DNA of 64,000 nucleotides from Actinoplanes sp. SE50/110 (GTDB lineage Bacteria; Actinomycetota; Actinomycetes; Mycobacteriales; Micromonosporaceae). Position 1 is the first letter of the stretch. The number at the start of each line of letters is the position of its first letter. Shown in pieces: positions 28,944 through 37,472 of the stretch. Below the pieces are notes generated by a model. That model worked only from the letters and a program-made list of their open reading frames with translations. It was not told the origin of the DNA and searched no databases. Location of the stretch: positions 3,009,001 to 3,073,000 of the forward strand of contig NZ_LT827010.1 in NCBI RefSeq assembly GCF_900119315.1, given 5' to 3'. The translations under genes and the position numbers were made by a program.

Positions 28944-29744
28944 TTAACGCCGCGCCATGATTTTCGCCTTCGATGTGCCCGGTTCGCCGAGTTCGGTGAT
29001 CCGCGCCGTGACGTCCTCGATCAGCACCGGATCCCCGGTCGCGGTCGCCGCCCGCAACAACACCGCCAGCGCCGCCATGCTCGATGCCGGCGGGCAGCCC
29101 GGCAGCAGTGCCGGCAACCGGGCGGTCAGCAGCTCCACCGCCACCCGCGGCCGGTTCCGCCGCTGATGCAGGAAACCGCCGCGCATGGTCACCGCCTCCA
29201 GAGCGTTCTCCGGCGCGATCGCGTGATGCGCGGCCACCTCGGCGGCATGCCGGCTCAGCCGGTCCACCCGATCCAGGTCACCGCGCAGCTCGGCGGCGTC
29301 CGCCCGGTTCAGCACCGACCGCAGGTAGTCGTCCACCGCGTCCGGCAGCACACTGCGGAACAGTCGCTCGGCCGCGGCGAAATGCCGCTCCGCCTCACCC
29401 AGATGCGCCTCCCGGCGGCCGTGCCCGGCGCGGGCCAGCTCGACCTCGACGACACCCAGATTGTCGTACGTGATGGCCCGCCCGACCGGATCGCCGACCA
29501 GCGGTCCCACCTGCAGCGAGCGGACCAGGTGCCGTTTCGCCTCGGCCAGGTCCCCGCGCTCGTGCGCGACCAGGGCCAGATTGTCGAGGATCGCGGCGTG
29601 CGTGGCCGGATCCGGATCCGAGCTGGTGAGCAGCGCCGCCAGGGCGCGAGAGAAGTGCTCGGTCGCCTCCGCCGGGCGGCCGGCACGGCGCAGCACCTCG
29701 CCGCGCTCGTTCTCGGCCGCCGCACTCCGGTAGATCTCCGCCAC
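28944..29744 (-). CDS. TPR-repeat protein
   Basis: The 266-residue protein is built of tetratricopeptide helices ([56 protein letters not shown]). It has no enzyme motif and no signal peptide, so it is a cytosolic interaction scaffold. It is the first gene of a compact minus-strand operon with the esterase and ATP-grasp genes (9-bp gap, then a four-base overlap). Its GTG start is six bases after a perfect TATACT box, so the mRNA is probably leaderless. Confidence 0.78.
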   Translation of the reverse strand: MAEIYRSAAAENERGEVLRRAGRPAEATEHFSRALAALLTSSDPDPATHAAILDNLALVAHERGDLAEAKRHLVRSLQVGPLVGDPVGRAITYDNLGVVEVELARAGHGRREAHLGEAERHFAAAERLFRSVLPDAVDDYLRSVLNRADAAELRGDLDRVDRLSRHAAEVAAHHAIAPENALEAVTMRGGFLHQRRNRPRVAVELLTARLPALLPGCPPASSMAALAVLLRAATATGDPVLIEDVTARITELGEPGTSKAKIMARR

Positions 29745-29750
29745 TGATCA

Positions 29751-29756
29751 AGTATA
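29751..29756 (-). promoter_or_regulatory. -10 box (TATACT) of the TPR-esterase-ATP-grasp operon
   Basis: On the minus strand TATACT is followed by six bases and then the GTG of the TPR gene. No ribosome-binding site is present, consistent with leaderless transcription of the operon. Confidence 0.6.
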
Positions 29757-29817
29757 AAAACGACAAAGCGGTGATCGGCCCCATCTCGGCGAGTGTCGCC
29801 GTCCTAGGGTGGAGGGC

Positions 29818-30252
29818 ATGCGGATCCGGATCGAGGGGCGGGAGCTGCCGCAGACACCGGAACTGCGGCTCAACAACGTGCACGTGGGGGTGCAGCGGCG
29901 GGCCGAGGTGGTCGGCCGGGTGCCGGTGACCGCGGGCAGCGCCGTCTGGGAGATGGACGTCGAGGTGCGCGAGGTCGACGGGCTGATCGACGTGGGCGGG
30001 CCATGGGTGCACGGGTCGCCCGGGGCGCGGTTCCTCTACCTGAGCTGGGGGGCGGTGCACGACGGGGAGTTCGCGATGTTCCGCCGGGCGAAGTTGCTCT
30101 TCGGGGACGTTCCCGGTGCGCTGCTGCGGGGAGCCGTGGCGGGGGAGGGGGTGCTGGTGGGCCGGCTCGGGCTGACCGATTCCGCCGGCGATCCGCTGTG
30201 CGCCCGGGTCCGGCCGCCGGTCATCGCCTGGACCCTTTCCCCGTTCTCGTGA
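29818..30252 (+). CDS. DUF5990 family protein
   Basis: The 144-residue protein matches the DUF5990 pattern as I know it: an N-terminal MRIRIEGRELP, then NNVHVGVQRRAEVV, GPWVHGSPGARFLYLSWG and MFRRAKLLF. Its function is unknown. GGAGGG just before the ATG sets the start. It is divergent from the TPR operon and shares its 73-bp promoter region. Confidence 0.78.
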   Translation: MRIRIEGRELPQTPELRLNNVHVGVQRRAEVVGRVPVTAGSAVWEMDVEVREVDGLIDVGGPWVHGSPGARFLYLSWGAVHDGEFAMFRRAKLLFGDVPGALLRGAVAGEGVLVGRLGLTDSAGDPLCARVRPPVIAWTLSPFS

Positions 30253-30277
30253 GCTGACCTCACGCCCACCTGTGCTG

Positions 30278-31921
30278 CTAGGCAGCCATGATCGGTTCGG
30301 GGCGGCCGAAGTGGTACCCCTGCAACAGGTCGAAGCCGAGCGCGGTAAGCGTGTCCGCGGTGTCGGCATCCTCGACGCCCTCGGCGACCAGGGTCAGGCC
30401 CAGGCCGTTCGCCATCCGGGCGACCGACTCGATGATCACCCGGTCCTGCGGCTGATGGATCCGGGTGACGAACGAGCGATCCAGCTTCAACTCGCTCAAC
30501 GGCAGCTGGGTGAGCAGGCCCAGCGACGTGTTCCCGGTCCCGAAATCGTCGATCGCCACCCCCACCCCCATCGCCCGCAGCGACCGCAGACGATCAGCGC
30601 TCTCCGCCGGCCGGGTCATCACCGCGCTCTCGGTCACCTCCACGATCAAGCCCCGCGGCGGCAGGCCGGTCTCGTCCAGCAGCTCGCCGATCTTGGTGAG
30701 CACCCGGTCCGAACTCAGCACCGGCGCCGCCAGATTCACCGCCACCGGCACGTCCCGGCCCGCCCGGTGCCAGGTCGCGGCCTGGCGTACGGCGTCACCC
30801 AGCACCGCCGCGGTCAGCATGTGAATCACATCCGAGCGCTCCGCCTGAGGCAGGAACACACCCGGCGGCAACAGCCCCCGCCGCGGATGCGACCAGCGGA
30901 CCAGCGCCTCGACCGAGACGGTCGCCCGGGTCTGCGCGTCCACCAGGGGCTGATAGTGCAGCACCAGCTCGCCGTTGCCGATCGCCGCCCACAGATCGGT
31001 GTCCAGCCCCAGGTCGATGGCGCCGGCGGCGAGCGCGCCGTGCCACAACTCGACCTGGGTGCGGTCCCGCTTCGCCGCGTACATCGCGGAATCGGCTCGG
31101 GAGACGAGATCCTCCAGATCACGGGGATCGCCCGGGCCGACCACCGCGATCCCCATCGACGCCTCCACCGTCACCGGGACACCGCCCACCGGGAACGGAC
31201 CCTGGATCGCGTGCAGCAGCCGGTGACCGGCCTCGCACGGCGACAGGCCCGGCCAGACCGCCAGATCCGGGGTGAACACCACGAACTCGTCGCCGCCCAG
31301 CCGGAACGCCTCCGCCGGCCGGCACGCCCCGGACAGCGCCACCGCCACCTGCCGCAGCAACTCGTCACCGCGGGTGTGCCCCAGCGTGTCGTTGATCTCC
31401 TTGAACCGGTTGAGGTCGATCACCATGGCGGCCGCCCCCGGCGCCGGCGCCCGGCGCGACATCAGGCTGCGCCGGTTGCCCAGGCCGGTCAGGTCGTCGG
31501 TCAGCGCCATCGCCTGATAGCGCCGGCTGATGTGCTCCACCAGCGGGCCCACCGGGGCCAGGCCGAACGTGTCGTCACCGAGCGCCACCACGATCGGGAT
31601 CGCCTTCGAACCGTCGGGGCGCTCCATCGCGGCGCGGGCCGCGTCACCCCAGTCGGTGGCGGCCGGCAGCACCAACGCCGGGCGGCGCAGCAGCGACCGC
31701 AACGGCCGGCGGTGCAGCAGCGCCCGGCCGTAACCGAGCCGGCCGGCCAGCACCAGATCGAGGAAGGCGCGGTCGATCAGGAACAGCTCGCCGCCGGACT
31801 CGGTGAGCACGCCGAGCAGCTCCGGGTCGGCGCGCAGAGCGGCCTCGACATCGCCCACCGGGGTGCCGGCCGGGGTCACCGGAACGGGCACGGCGAGATC
31901 GGCGAGGACGGGATCGCGCAT
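30278..31921 (-). CDS. GGDEF-EAL protein with N-terminal CBS-like domains
   Basis: This 547-residue soluble protein has an N-terminal CBS-pair-like sensor (about residues 1-135), a diguanylate cyclase domain with intact FRLGGDEFVVF, and a phosphodiesterase domain with intact SVEALVRW, VNLAAPV, VEVTES, IDDFGTGNTSL, KLDRSFV and AEGVED. Both enzyme centres therefore look complete, so it may both make and degrade c-di-GMP; an RxxD inhibitory site is not present. The start MRDPV follows GGGGGAGG. It lies upstream of a 490-bp promoter spacer shared with the helicase. Confidence 0.9.
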   Translation of the reverse strand: MRDPVLADLAVPVPVTPAGTPVGDVEAALRADPELLGVLTESGGELFLIDRAFLDLVLAGRLGYGRALLHRRPLRSLLRRPALVLPAATDWGDAARAAMERPDGSKAIPIVVALGDDTFGLAPVGPLVEHISRRYQAMALTDDLTGLGNRRSLMSRRAPAPGAAAMVIDLNRFKEINDTLGHTRGDELLRQVAVALSGACRPAEAFRLGGDEFVVFTPDLAVWPGLSPCEAGHRLLHAIQGPFPVGGVPVTVEASMGIAVVGPGDPRDLEDLVSRADSAMYAAKRDRTQVELWHGALAAGAIDLGLDTDLWAAIGNGELVLHYQPLVDAQTRATVSVEALVRWSHPRRGLLPPGVFLPQAERSDVIHMLTAAVLGDAVRQAATWHRAGRDVPVAVNLAAPVLSSDRVLTKIGELLDETGLPPRGLIVEVTESAVMTRPAESADRLRSLRAMGVGVAIDDFGTGNTSLGLLTQLPLSELKLDRSFVTRIHQPQDRVIIESVARMANGLGLTLVAEGVEDADTADTLTALGFDLLQGYHFGRPEPIMAA

Positions 31922-32411
31922 GTGCCCGCCTCCCCCCGAAACGCCGCCAGCAGTCGTCCACGCCGATGCGGCACCGGACCGGCGGATCACGATTATGCCC
32001 GGCCGTCCTTCGTGGAGGCAGTCCCTGGGTGAATCGTTTTCGGAACCTTTGCCGCCGGGGCCCGGCGGGTGTGACGATCCTGTTGCAGGCCGGCGAAGAA
32101 TTTGTTAAGCATCAATGCGGCCCGGCGGCCATCTGTCGGTCGCCGTCGATCTCCGTGCGGATCGCGGCCATCCCTCGCGCATTACGGCCCACCCCCGCTG
32201 CCCGCTGCCCGCCCACCCGCCTGCCGCCCACCCGCCTGCCGCCCACCGGCCTGCCGCCGCCTGCCCGCCTGTCGCCGGTCCCGCTGCCCGCCGGCCGTTG
32301 GCCCGCCCGGGCCTGCCTGATGGGCGGCCCCGGGTAGGCGGCTGTCGCGTTCGGATGGCGCTGAGCTGGGTGGACGGCAAAGTGTCGGAGGGGCGGCCTA
32401 GAGTCGTCCGC
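31922..32411. other. Divergent spacer with 15-bp repeat
   Basis: The 490-bp spacer between the GGDEF-EAL gene and the SNF2 gene contains an AT-richer patch near 32093-32120 and three 15-bp copies of GCCCACCCGCCTGCC at 32211, 32226 and 32241 (third with one change). An open frame runs through much of it into the helicase, but its Pro/Ala-rich product looks like repeat translation rather than protein. Confidence 0.6.
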
Positions 32412-35400
32412 GTGCTGAAGCTCCTCGACGACGAGCCCCCGGTCCGGGTCCTGCACGGATTCGTGTCCCGGGACGGCACGCTGAGCCTGTGGGCCGAGAC
32501 CGGTGTCCCGATCCCGATCCCGGCGGCCGCCCGCGGCGTCCCGTGGCATCCGTTCGCGCTGCCGCCCGCCGATCTGCCGGCCGGCGAGCGGCGCGATCCG
32601 GCCCTGCTCACCCTGCCGTCCACCGGAGCCGGTCCGCTGCCCTCGCCGCAGGTCGGGCTCCCGCCCCGGCGCGGCGCCCGGCGGGCCCGGGTCTGGCGCG
32701 TCCCCGCGGTCGAGGTGCCGTTCCTCGACGCCGACCTCGCCGCCGAGTTCGACGGCCGGGTCGCGCCTTCGGTCCGCTGGCTGATCGAGCTCTGCGGGTT
32801 CGCCGCCGGCCTGGTCCGCCGCGGCCGGGTGCTCCCCGGCGTCCGGCTCGACGGTCCCCGCCCCGCCGCCTGCTGGCGACCGATTCTGATCGGCTCCGAC
32901 GCGGCCCGCCACGCCACCCTGCTCGACCGGATGCCACCCGCCTGCCGCGCCGAGGCCACCCCCGGCTCGGAGAGCCGCCCGGCCCGCCAGGGCGACACCG
33001 CTCCCACGGCCGCCTCCGCCGCCGACCTCTGCACCGCGGCTCTGGAGCGCCTCGTCGACGTCCTCGTCCGCACCCGCCTCGCCGAGGCCGGCGTCACCCT
33101 GACCGAGCCGGCCATCCCACCCACCGGCATCAGCGCCACCCCCACCCGCGGAGCCACCACCCCCCACCCGCCCGCCGCGCGCGCCGGCGCCGCCCCTTCC
33201 GTCACCGTGCCCGACACGCAGGCTGCCCATTCCGTCCCCCACTCTGCAGCGGCTTCCCGCGCCGGCGGGGCTGCGGCCGATGACCCGGGTGGCGCCGGCG
33301 TTGCCGCCGACTCGTCGCGCGGCGGCGCGGCTGCCCGGGGCACGTCCCGCGGGGCGGGCGCTGCCGGTCGTGCTGCCGGCTCCGATGCTCGCGGGTCGGC
33401 CGCCGGTGGTCCGGTGCAGGACGGGCTCGGGGGGTGGCTGGCGGCGCTGAGCGGGGAGCCGTGGTTCAGCATGCCGGGGGACGAGCTCGACGAGTTGGTC
33501 CGGGCGCTCGACGCGTGGTTCGCCCAGGCGGCGCGTGGGGCTGAGGTGCGGGTGTGCTTCCGGCTCAGCGATCCGCGGGAGCACGAGCCGGTGCTGCCCG
33601 GCGAGGTGCCGCTGCCCCCGGACGCGTGGCGGCTGGAGTTCCTGCTGCAGGCCGCCGACGAGCCGAGCGTGCTGGTGCCGGCCGCCGACATCTGGCGGGA
33701 CGATTTCGCCCCGCTGCGCCGGTGGACGCTGCACCCGCAGGAGCGGCTGCTGGCCGGGCTGGGGCGGGCGGCGCGACTCTACCCGGCGCTGGGCGACGCG
33801 CTGCACCAGGCGCATCCGGTGGAGATGATCGTGGACACCGAGGGGGCGCACGGCTTCCTGAGTCACGCCGCGCTGCTCGACGAGGCGGGCTACGGGGTGC
33901 TGCTGCCGGGCTGGTGGCGGCGCCGATCCGGGCTGGGCCTGGCGCTGCACGTGCGCAGCCCCGAGCCGATCACGCCGGTGCTGCGGGACCGTACGACCGG
34001 CCTGCGGGACCTCGTCGACTACGAGTGGGGCCTGGCGCTGGGCGGCCGCACCCTGACCGAGGACGACCTGGCCGACCTGGCGAAGGCGAAGGTGCCGCTG
34101 GTTCGGCTGCGCGGCCGCTGGGTCTTCCTCGATCCGGACAAACTGGCTGCCGGGCTGGCGTTCCTGAGCCGCGGCGGGGGCACGATGACCGCGGGTGACG
34201 CGTTGCGGGTGACCCGCCTTCTGCCGCCGGAGGGGCTGCCGCTGCCGGTGACCGACGCTCGGGGCGAGGGCTGGCTGGGCGACCTGCTCAGTGGCGAACT
34301 GGAGCAGCGGCTCGCCCTGATCGAGCCTCCGGCAGGACTCGGCACGGTGCTCAGGTCGTACCAGATCAGGGGTTTCTCCTGGTTGGTCTTCATGGACTCC
34401 CTGGGTCTGGGCGCGTGTCTGGCCGACGACATGGGCCTGGGCAAGACGGTGCAGCTGCTCACCCTGCTGCTGCACCGGCGCGACGGGCCGGCGCTGCTGG
34501 TCTGCCCGCTGTCGGTGCTGGGCAACTGGCAGCGGGAGGCCGCGCGGTTCGCGCCCGGCCTGCGGGTCCGAGTGCTGCACGGCGCCGACCGGGACGATCC
34601 GGCCGCCCTGGCCGACGGCGCCGACCTGGTGCTGACCACCTATGCCACAGCCGTCCGGGACGCCGACGCGCTCGCCGCGATCACCTGGGACCGGGTGGTG
34701 CTCGACGAGGCGCAGCACATCAAGAACAGTGCCGGTGCGGCGGCCAGGGCGGTGCGGCGTTTCCCGGCCCGCAACCGGATCGCGCTGACCGGCACCCCGG
34801 TGGAGAATCGGCTGGCCGAGCTCTGGTCGATCCTCGACTTCGTCAACCCGGGGCTGCTGGCGTCCGCGCACACGTTCCGCGCCCGGTTCGCGGTGCCGAT
34901 CGAGCGGTACGAGGACGAGGAGGCGGCCGCCCGGCTGCGGCAGGCGACCCGGCCGTTCCTGCTGCGCCGCACCAAGGCCGACCCCGGCATCGCCGGCGAG
35001 CTGCCGTCGAAACGGCACGTCCGGCACCTGTGCGGGATGACCACCGAGCAGGTCACCCTCTATCGCGCGGTCCTCGACGAGCTGCTGGAGCGTCTCGCCG
35101 AGCCGGGGGAGACCCGCCGCAAGGGCCTGGTGCTGGCCGCGATGACCAAGCTGAAACAGGTCTGCGTGCACCCGGCGCTGCTGCTCAAGGACGCCTCTCC
35201 GCTGCCCGGCCGGTCCGGCAAGATCGAACGCCTGGAGGAGATCGTCGACCGGGCCCTGGCCGGTGGCGAGAGCGTGCTGTGCTTCACCCAGTTCGCCCGG
35301 TTCGGTGGGATGCTGGCGCCACACCTGGCCGCCCGGTTCGGGGTGCCGGTGCCGTTCCTGCACGGCGGCACGCCGCGCGGTGCCCGGGACGCGATGGTCG

Positions 35401-35753
35401 CCGAGTTCCAGCGGGCCGAACGCCCCGGTGTCTTCGTCCTGTCGCTGAAAGCCGGCGGCACCGGCCTCAACCTGACCGCCGCCAACCATGTGATCCACGT
35501 CGACCGCTGGTGGAATCCGGCCACCGAGACGCAGGCGTCCGACCGGGCCTTCCGGCTCGGCCAGCGCAGGGACGTGCACGTGCACACCCTGGTCTGCCTC
35601 GGCACCCTGGAGGAGCGGATCGACCAGCTCCTCACCGACAAGGGTGTGCTGGCGGAGCGGGTGGTGGGCTCCGGTGAGGGCTGGCTCACCGCGCTGTCGA
35701 CCAGCGAACTCCGTGACCTGTTCGCTCTCGCCCCGGAGGCCATCATTGACTGA
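32412..35753 (+). CDS. SNF2-family helicase-like ATPase
   Basis: The 1113-residue protein is an actinobacterial SNF2/HepA-type DNA translocase. Motifs: CLADDMGLGKTVQLL (I), VLDEAQHIKN (II), IALTGTPVENRLAELW (III), and the C-lobe RWWNPATETQASDRAFRLGQ (VI). The N-terminal domain has the family VRVLHGFVSRDGTLSLWAE start; a Pro/Ala-rich linker at about residues 230-340 separates it from the ATPase part. GTG 32412 starts at this conserved region; ATG 32355 is possible but adds unmatched sequence. The next gene encodes a SWIM protein, the usual partner. Confidence 0.92.
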   Translation: MLKLLDDEPPVRVLHGFVSRDGTLSLWAETGVPIPIPAAARGVPWHPFALPPADLPAGERRDPALLTLPSTGAGPLPSPQVGLPPRRGARRARVWRVPAVEVPFLDADLAAEFDGRVAPSVRWLIELCGFAAGLVRRGRVLPGVRLDGPRPAACWRPILIGSDAARHATLLDRMPPACRAEATPGSESRPARQGDTAPTAASAADLCTAALERLVDVLVRTRLAEAGVTLTEPAIPPTGISATPTRGATTPHPPAARAGAAPSVTVPDTQAAHSVPHSAAASRAGGAAADDPGGAGVAADSSRGGAAARGTSRGAGAAGRAAGSDARGSAAGGPVQDGLGGWLAALSGEPWFSMPGDELDELVRALDAWFAQAARGAEVRVCFRLSDPREHEPVLPGEVPLPPDAWRLEFLLQAADEPSVLVPAADIWRDDFAPLRRWTLHPQERLLAGLGRAARLYPALGDALHQAHPVEMIVDTEGAHGFLSHAALLDEAGYGVLLPGWWRRRSGLGLALHVRSPEPITPVLRDRTTGLRDLVDYEWGLALGGRTLTEDDLADLAKAKVPLVRLRGRWVFLDPDKLAAGLAFLSRGGGTMTAGDALRVTRLLPPEGLPLPVTDARGEGWLGDLLSGELEQRLALIEPPAGLGTVLRSYQIRGFSWLVFMDSLGLGACLADDMGLGKTVQLLTLLLHRRDGPALLVCPLSVLGNWQREAARFAPGLRVRVLHGADRDDPAALADGADLVLTTYATAVRDADALAAITWDRVVLDEAQHIKNSAGAAARAVRRFPARNRIALTGTPVENRLAELWSILDFVNPGLLASAHTFRARFAVPIERYEDEEAAARLRQATRPFLLRRTKADPGIAGELPSKRHVRHLCGMTTEQVTLYRAVLDELLERLAEPGETRRKGLVLAAMTKLKQVCVHPALLLKDASPLPGRSGKIERLEEIVDRALAGGESVLCFTQFARFGGMLAPHLAARFGVPVPFLHGGTPRGARDAMVAEFQRAERPGVFVLSLKAGGTGLNLTAANHVIHVDRWWNPATETQASDRAFRLGQRRDVHVHTLVCLGTLEERIDQLLTDKGVLAERVVGSGEGWLTALSTSELRDLFALAPEAIID

Positions 35754-35795
35754 GTCCAGCACCATCCAGCCCGCCGAGCGGGACGGGGGCCGGCG

Positions 35796-36599
35796 ATGAG
35801 CGATTTCGCGCCCGCGTTCCTCGGGATGTTCGAGTCGTTGCGGATGGGGCCGACCTTCGCCCGCGGCCGCCGCGACGAGCGGGCCGGGCACGTGCGCAGT
35901 CTGACCGTCTCCAGCAGCCTGGCGGTCGCGCTGGTGCGCGGGCCGGACGATCCGTCGGCGTTCCGATCCCGGATCGCGGTCCGGGCGTTCGGCGCGGCCG
36001 AGTGGGCCCGGGTGGAGAGTGCCCTGGTCAGCCAGGCCCGGTTCGTCGCCGGGCTGCTCGACGGGCGGATGCCGCCCGGGGTGGAGGCGGTGTTCGCCGA
36101 CGCCGGCCTGACCCTGCTGCCCCTCTCGCTGGACGAGGTGGCGATGGACTGCACCTGCGAGCGCTGGCCGATGCCGTGCGTGCACCTGGCCGCCACCTGT
36201 TACGCGCTCGCCCGGATGTTCGAGGCCGACCCGTTCGAGGTCTTCGCCTGGCGGGGCCGGCACCGCGACGAACTGTTGATGCGGCTGCGCCGGCTGCGGG
36301 AGGCGGCCGCGGTAAACGCCTCCGACGTCGCCGATGCTGCGAAAACCGCCACCCAGGCGGAAAATCCCGTCGAGCCGGAGCCGCCGCTGATCGACCCGGA
36401 TGATCTGGAGACCTTTTGGGGCCGCAGCCTAGATCTTGGCGAATCTCCTGTTCAGGAGCCATCCGGCGGCCGTCCCGACGCGCTTCTCGATCAGCTGGAT
36501 CCGCCGCGGATCGGGTATCAGGGCCGGCCGTTGACTGACATTCTGCGGCCGGCGTTCCGCGCTCTCGCTGACACCGAGGGGGTCGGCCGATCGGCTTAG
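35796..36599 (+). CDS. SWIM zinc-finger protein
   Basis: The 267-residue protein carries a SWIM motif, CTCERWPMPCVHLAATCYAL (C-x-C...C-x-H), at about residues 110-130. SWIM fingers bind zinc and often DNA or protein. It sits 42 bp after the SNF2 gene on the same strand; this neighbour pair is common in actinobacteria and suggests a shared complex on DNA, though no cellular role is established. The C-terminal third is acidic and probably disordered. Confidence 0.88.
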   Translation: MSDFAPAFLGMFESLRMGPTFARGRRDERAGHVRSLTVSSSLAVALVRGPDDPSAFRSRIAVRAFGAAEWARVESALVSQARFVAGLLDGRMPPGVEAVFADAGLTLLPLSLDEVAMDCTCERWPMPCVHLAATCYALARMFEADPFEVFAWRGRHRDELLMRLRRLREAAAVNASDVADAAKTATQAENPVEPEPPLIDPDDLETFWGRSLDLGESPVQEPSGGRPDALLDQLDPPRIGYQGRPLTDILRPAFRALADTEGVGRSA

Positions 36600-36679
36600 T
36601 TCACGGAAAACGCCTTAACGCTCCGGGCAGCCATGATGCGCTAGGCGAGTAATGGCGTTATGTCCGAAAAAGGTGTGAC

Positions 36680-37426
36680 ATGAACAAGGCACAGCGTTTC
36701 TTCGCGCTCGCCGGCATGGGTGTCGCCGCCGGCGCGCTGATCGGCATGGGCCCGGCGCAAGCCGCCTCGGCCGCCGGCACGCCGGTCTCCGCCGGCGGCG
36801 CCGCTAAACACGCGTCCGACTGGGGCGACGATCACGTGATCGGGTATTACCGCACCGAATGGTCGTGCGAACGCGCCGGCTTCACCGGCAGGCGCTACGG
36901 CGCCTGGGACGACTACAGCTGCGATCCGATCGACTACGGCTGGCGGGGCTGGGTCTTCCGCCTCGTCGTCGACCAGGACGACTGGCGGTGGAGCGACTGG
37001 CGCGGCGACTGGCCGGGTGGCTGGCCGTACCGCCCCGACTACCGGGGTGGCTCGTTCCACATCCGTGCCATCCACGATCACTCGGGCCCGCACGGCTGGC
37101 CGGACCGGAACGACCACCGTGGCTGGCCGGACCGGAACGACCACCGTGGCTGGCCGGACCGCGGCGGCAACGACGACCGCAACGGCGACCGCGGCTGGCC
37201 CGACCGGGGCGGTAACGACAACCGTGGCGGTAACGACAACCGTGGCGGTAACGACAACCGCGGCGGTAACGACAACCGCGGCGGTAACGACAACCGCGGC
37301 GGTAACGACAACCGCGGTGGCAACGACAACCGCGGTGGCAACGACAACCGCGGCGGTAACGACGACCGCGGTGGCAACGACAACCACGGCGGCAACGACA
37401 ACCAGCACCACTGGCCCAGGCCGTGA
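36680..37426 (+). CDS. Secreted protein with GGNDNR hexapeptide repeats
   Basis: The 248-residue protein has a signal peptide (cleavage near MGPAQAASA, about residue 30), a Trp/Asp-rich middle domain with a cysteine pair (WSCERAG and YSCDPIDYGW), two or three HRGWPDRND units, then about ten GGNDNR repeats (18-bp DNA unit, roughly 37210-37400). The tail is hydrophilic and likely disordered, like a wall- or matrix-associated protein. The ORF continues open on the opposite strand too, but the signal peptide and the terminator favour this strand. No function assigned. Confidence 0.75.
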   Translation: MNKAQRFFALAGMGVAAGALIGMGPAQAASAAGTPVSAGGAAKHASDWGDDHVIGYYRTEWSCERAGFTGRRYGAWDDYSCDPIDYGWRGWVFRLVVDQDDWRWSDWRGDWPGGWPYRPDYRGGSFHIRAIHDHSGPHGWPDRNDHRGWPDRNDHRGWPDRGGNDDRNGDRGWPDRGGNDNRGGNDNRGGNDNRGGNDNRGGNDNRGGNDNRGGNDNRGGNDNRGGNDDRGGNDNHGGNDNQHHWPRP

Positions 37427-37431
37427 ACCTG

Positions 37432-37468
37432 GCCGGCCGCGCCCCCTCCATAAGGGGGCGCGGCCGGC
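37432..37468. terminator. Perfect 16-bp hairpin between convergent genes
   Basis: GCCGGCCGCGCCCCCT (37432-37447) is perfectly complementary to AGGGGGCGCGGCCGGC (37453-37468) with a five-base loop. It lies six bases after the secreted-protein gene and four bases from the stop of the SDR gene on the other strand, so it can end transcription from both sides. Confidence 0.9.
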
Positions 37469-37472
37469 GCCG

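Noticed and set aside
32112..36263. A 1383-residue open frame opposite the SNF2 helicase
   Set aside because: The plus strand carries all SNF2 motifs in order. The minus product shows no domain and biased composition expected from an antisense frame.
36641..37411. Val/Thr-repeat ORF on the minus strand (VVVTAA...)
   Set aside because: It is the antisense reading of the GGNDNR repeats. The plus strand has a signal peptide, a start with context and a terminator.
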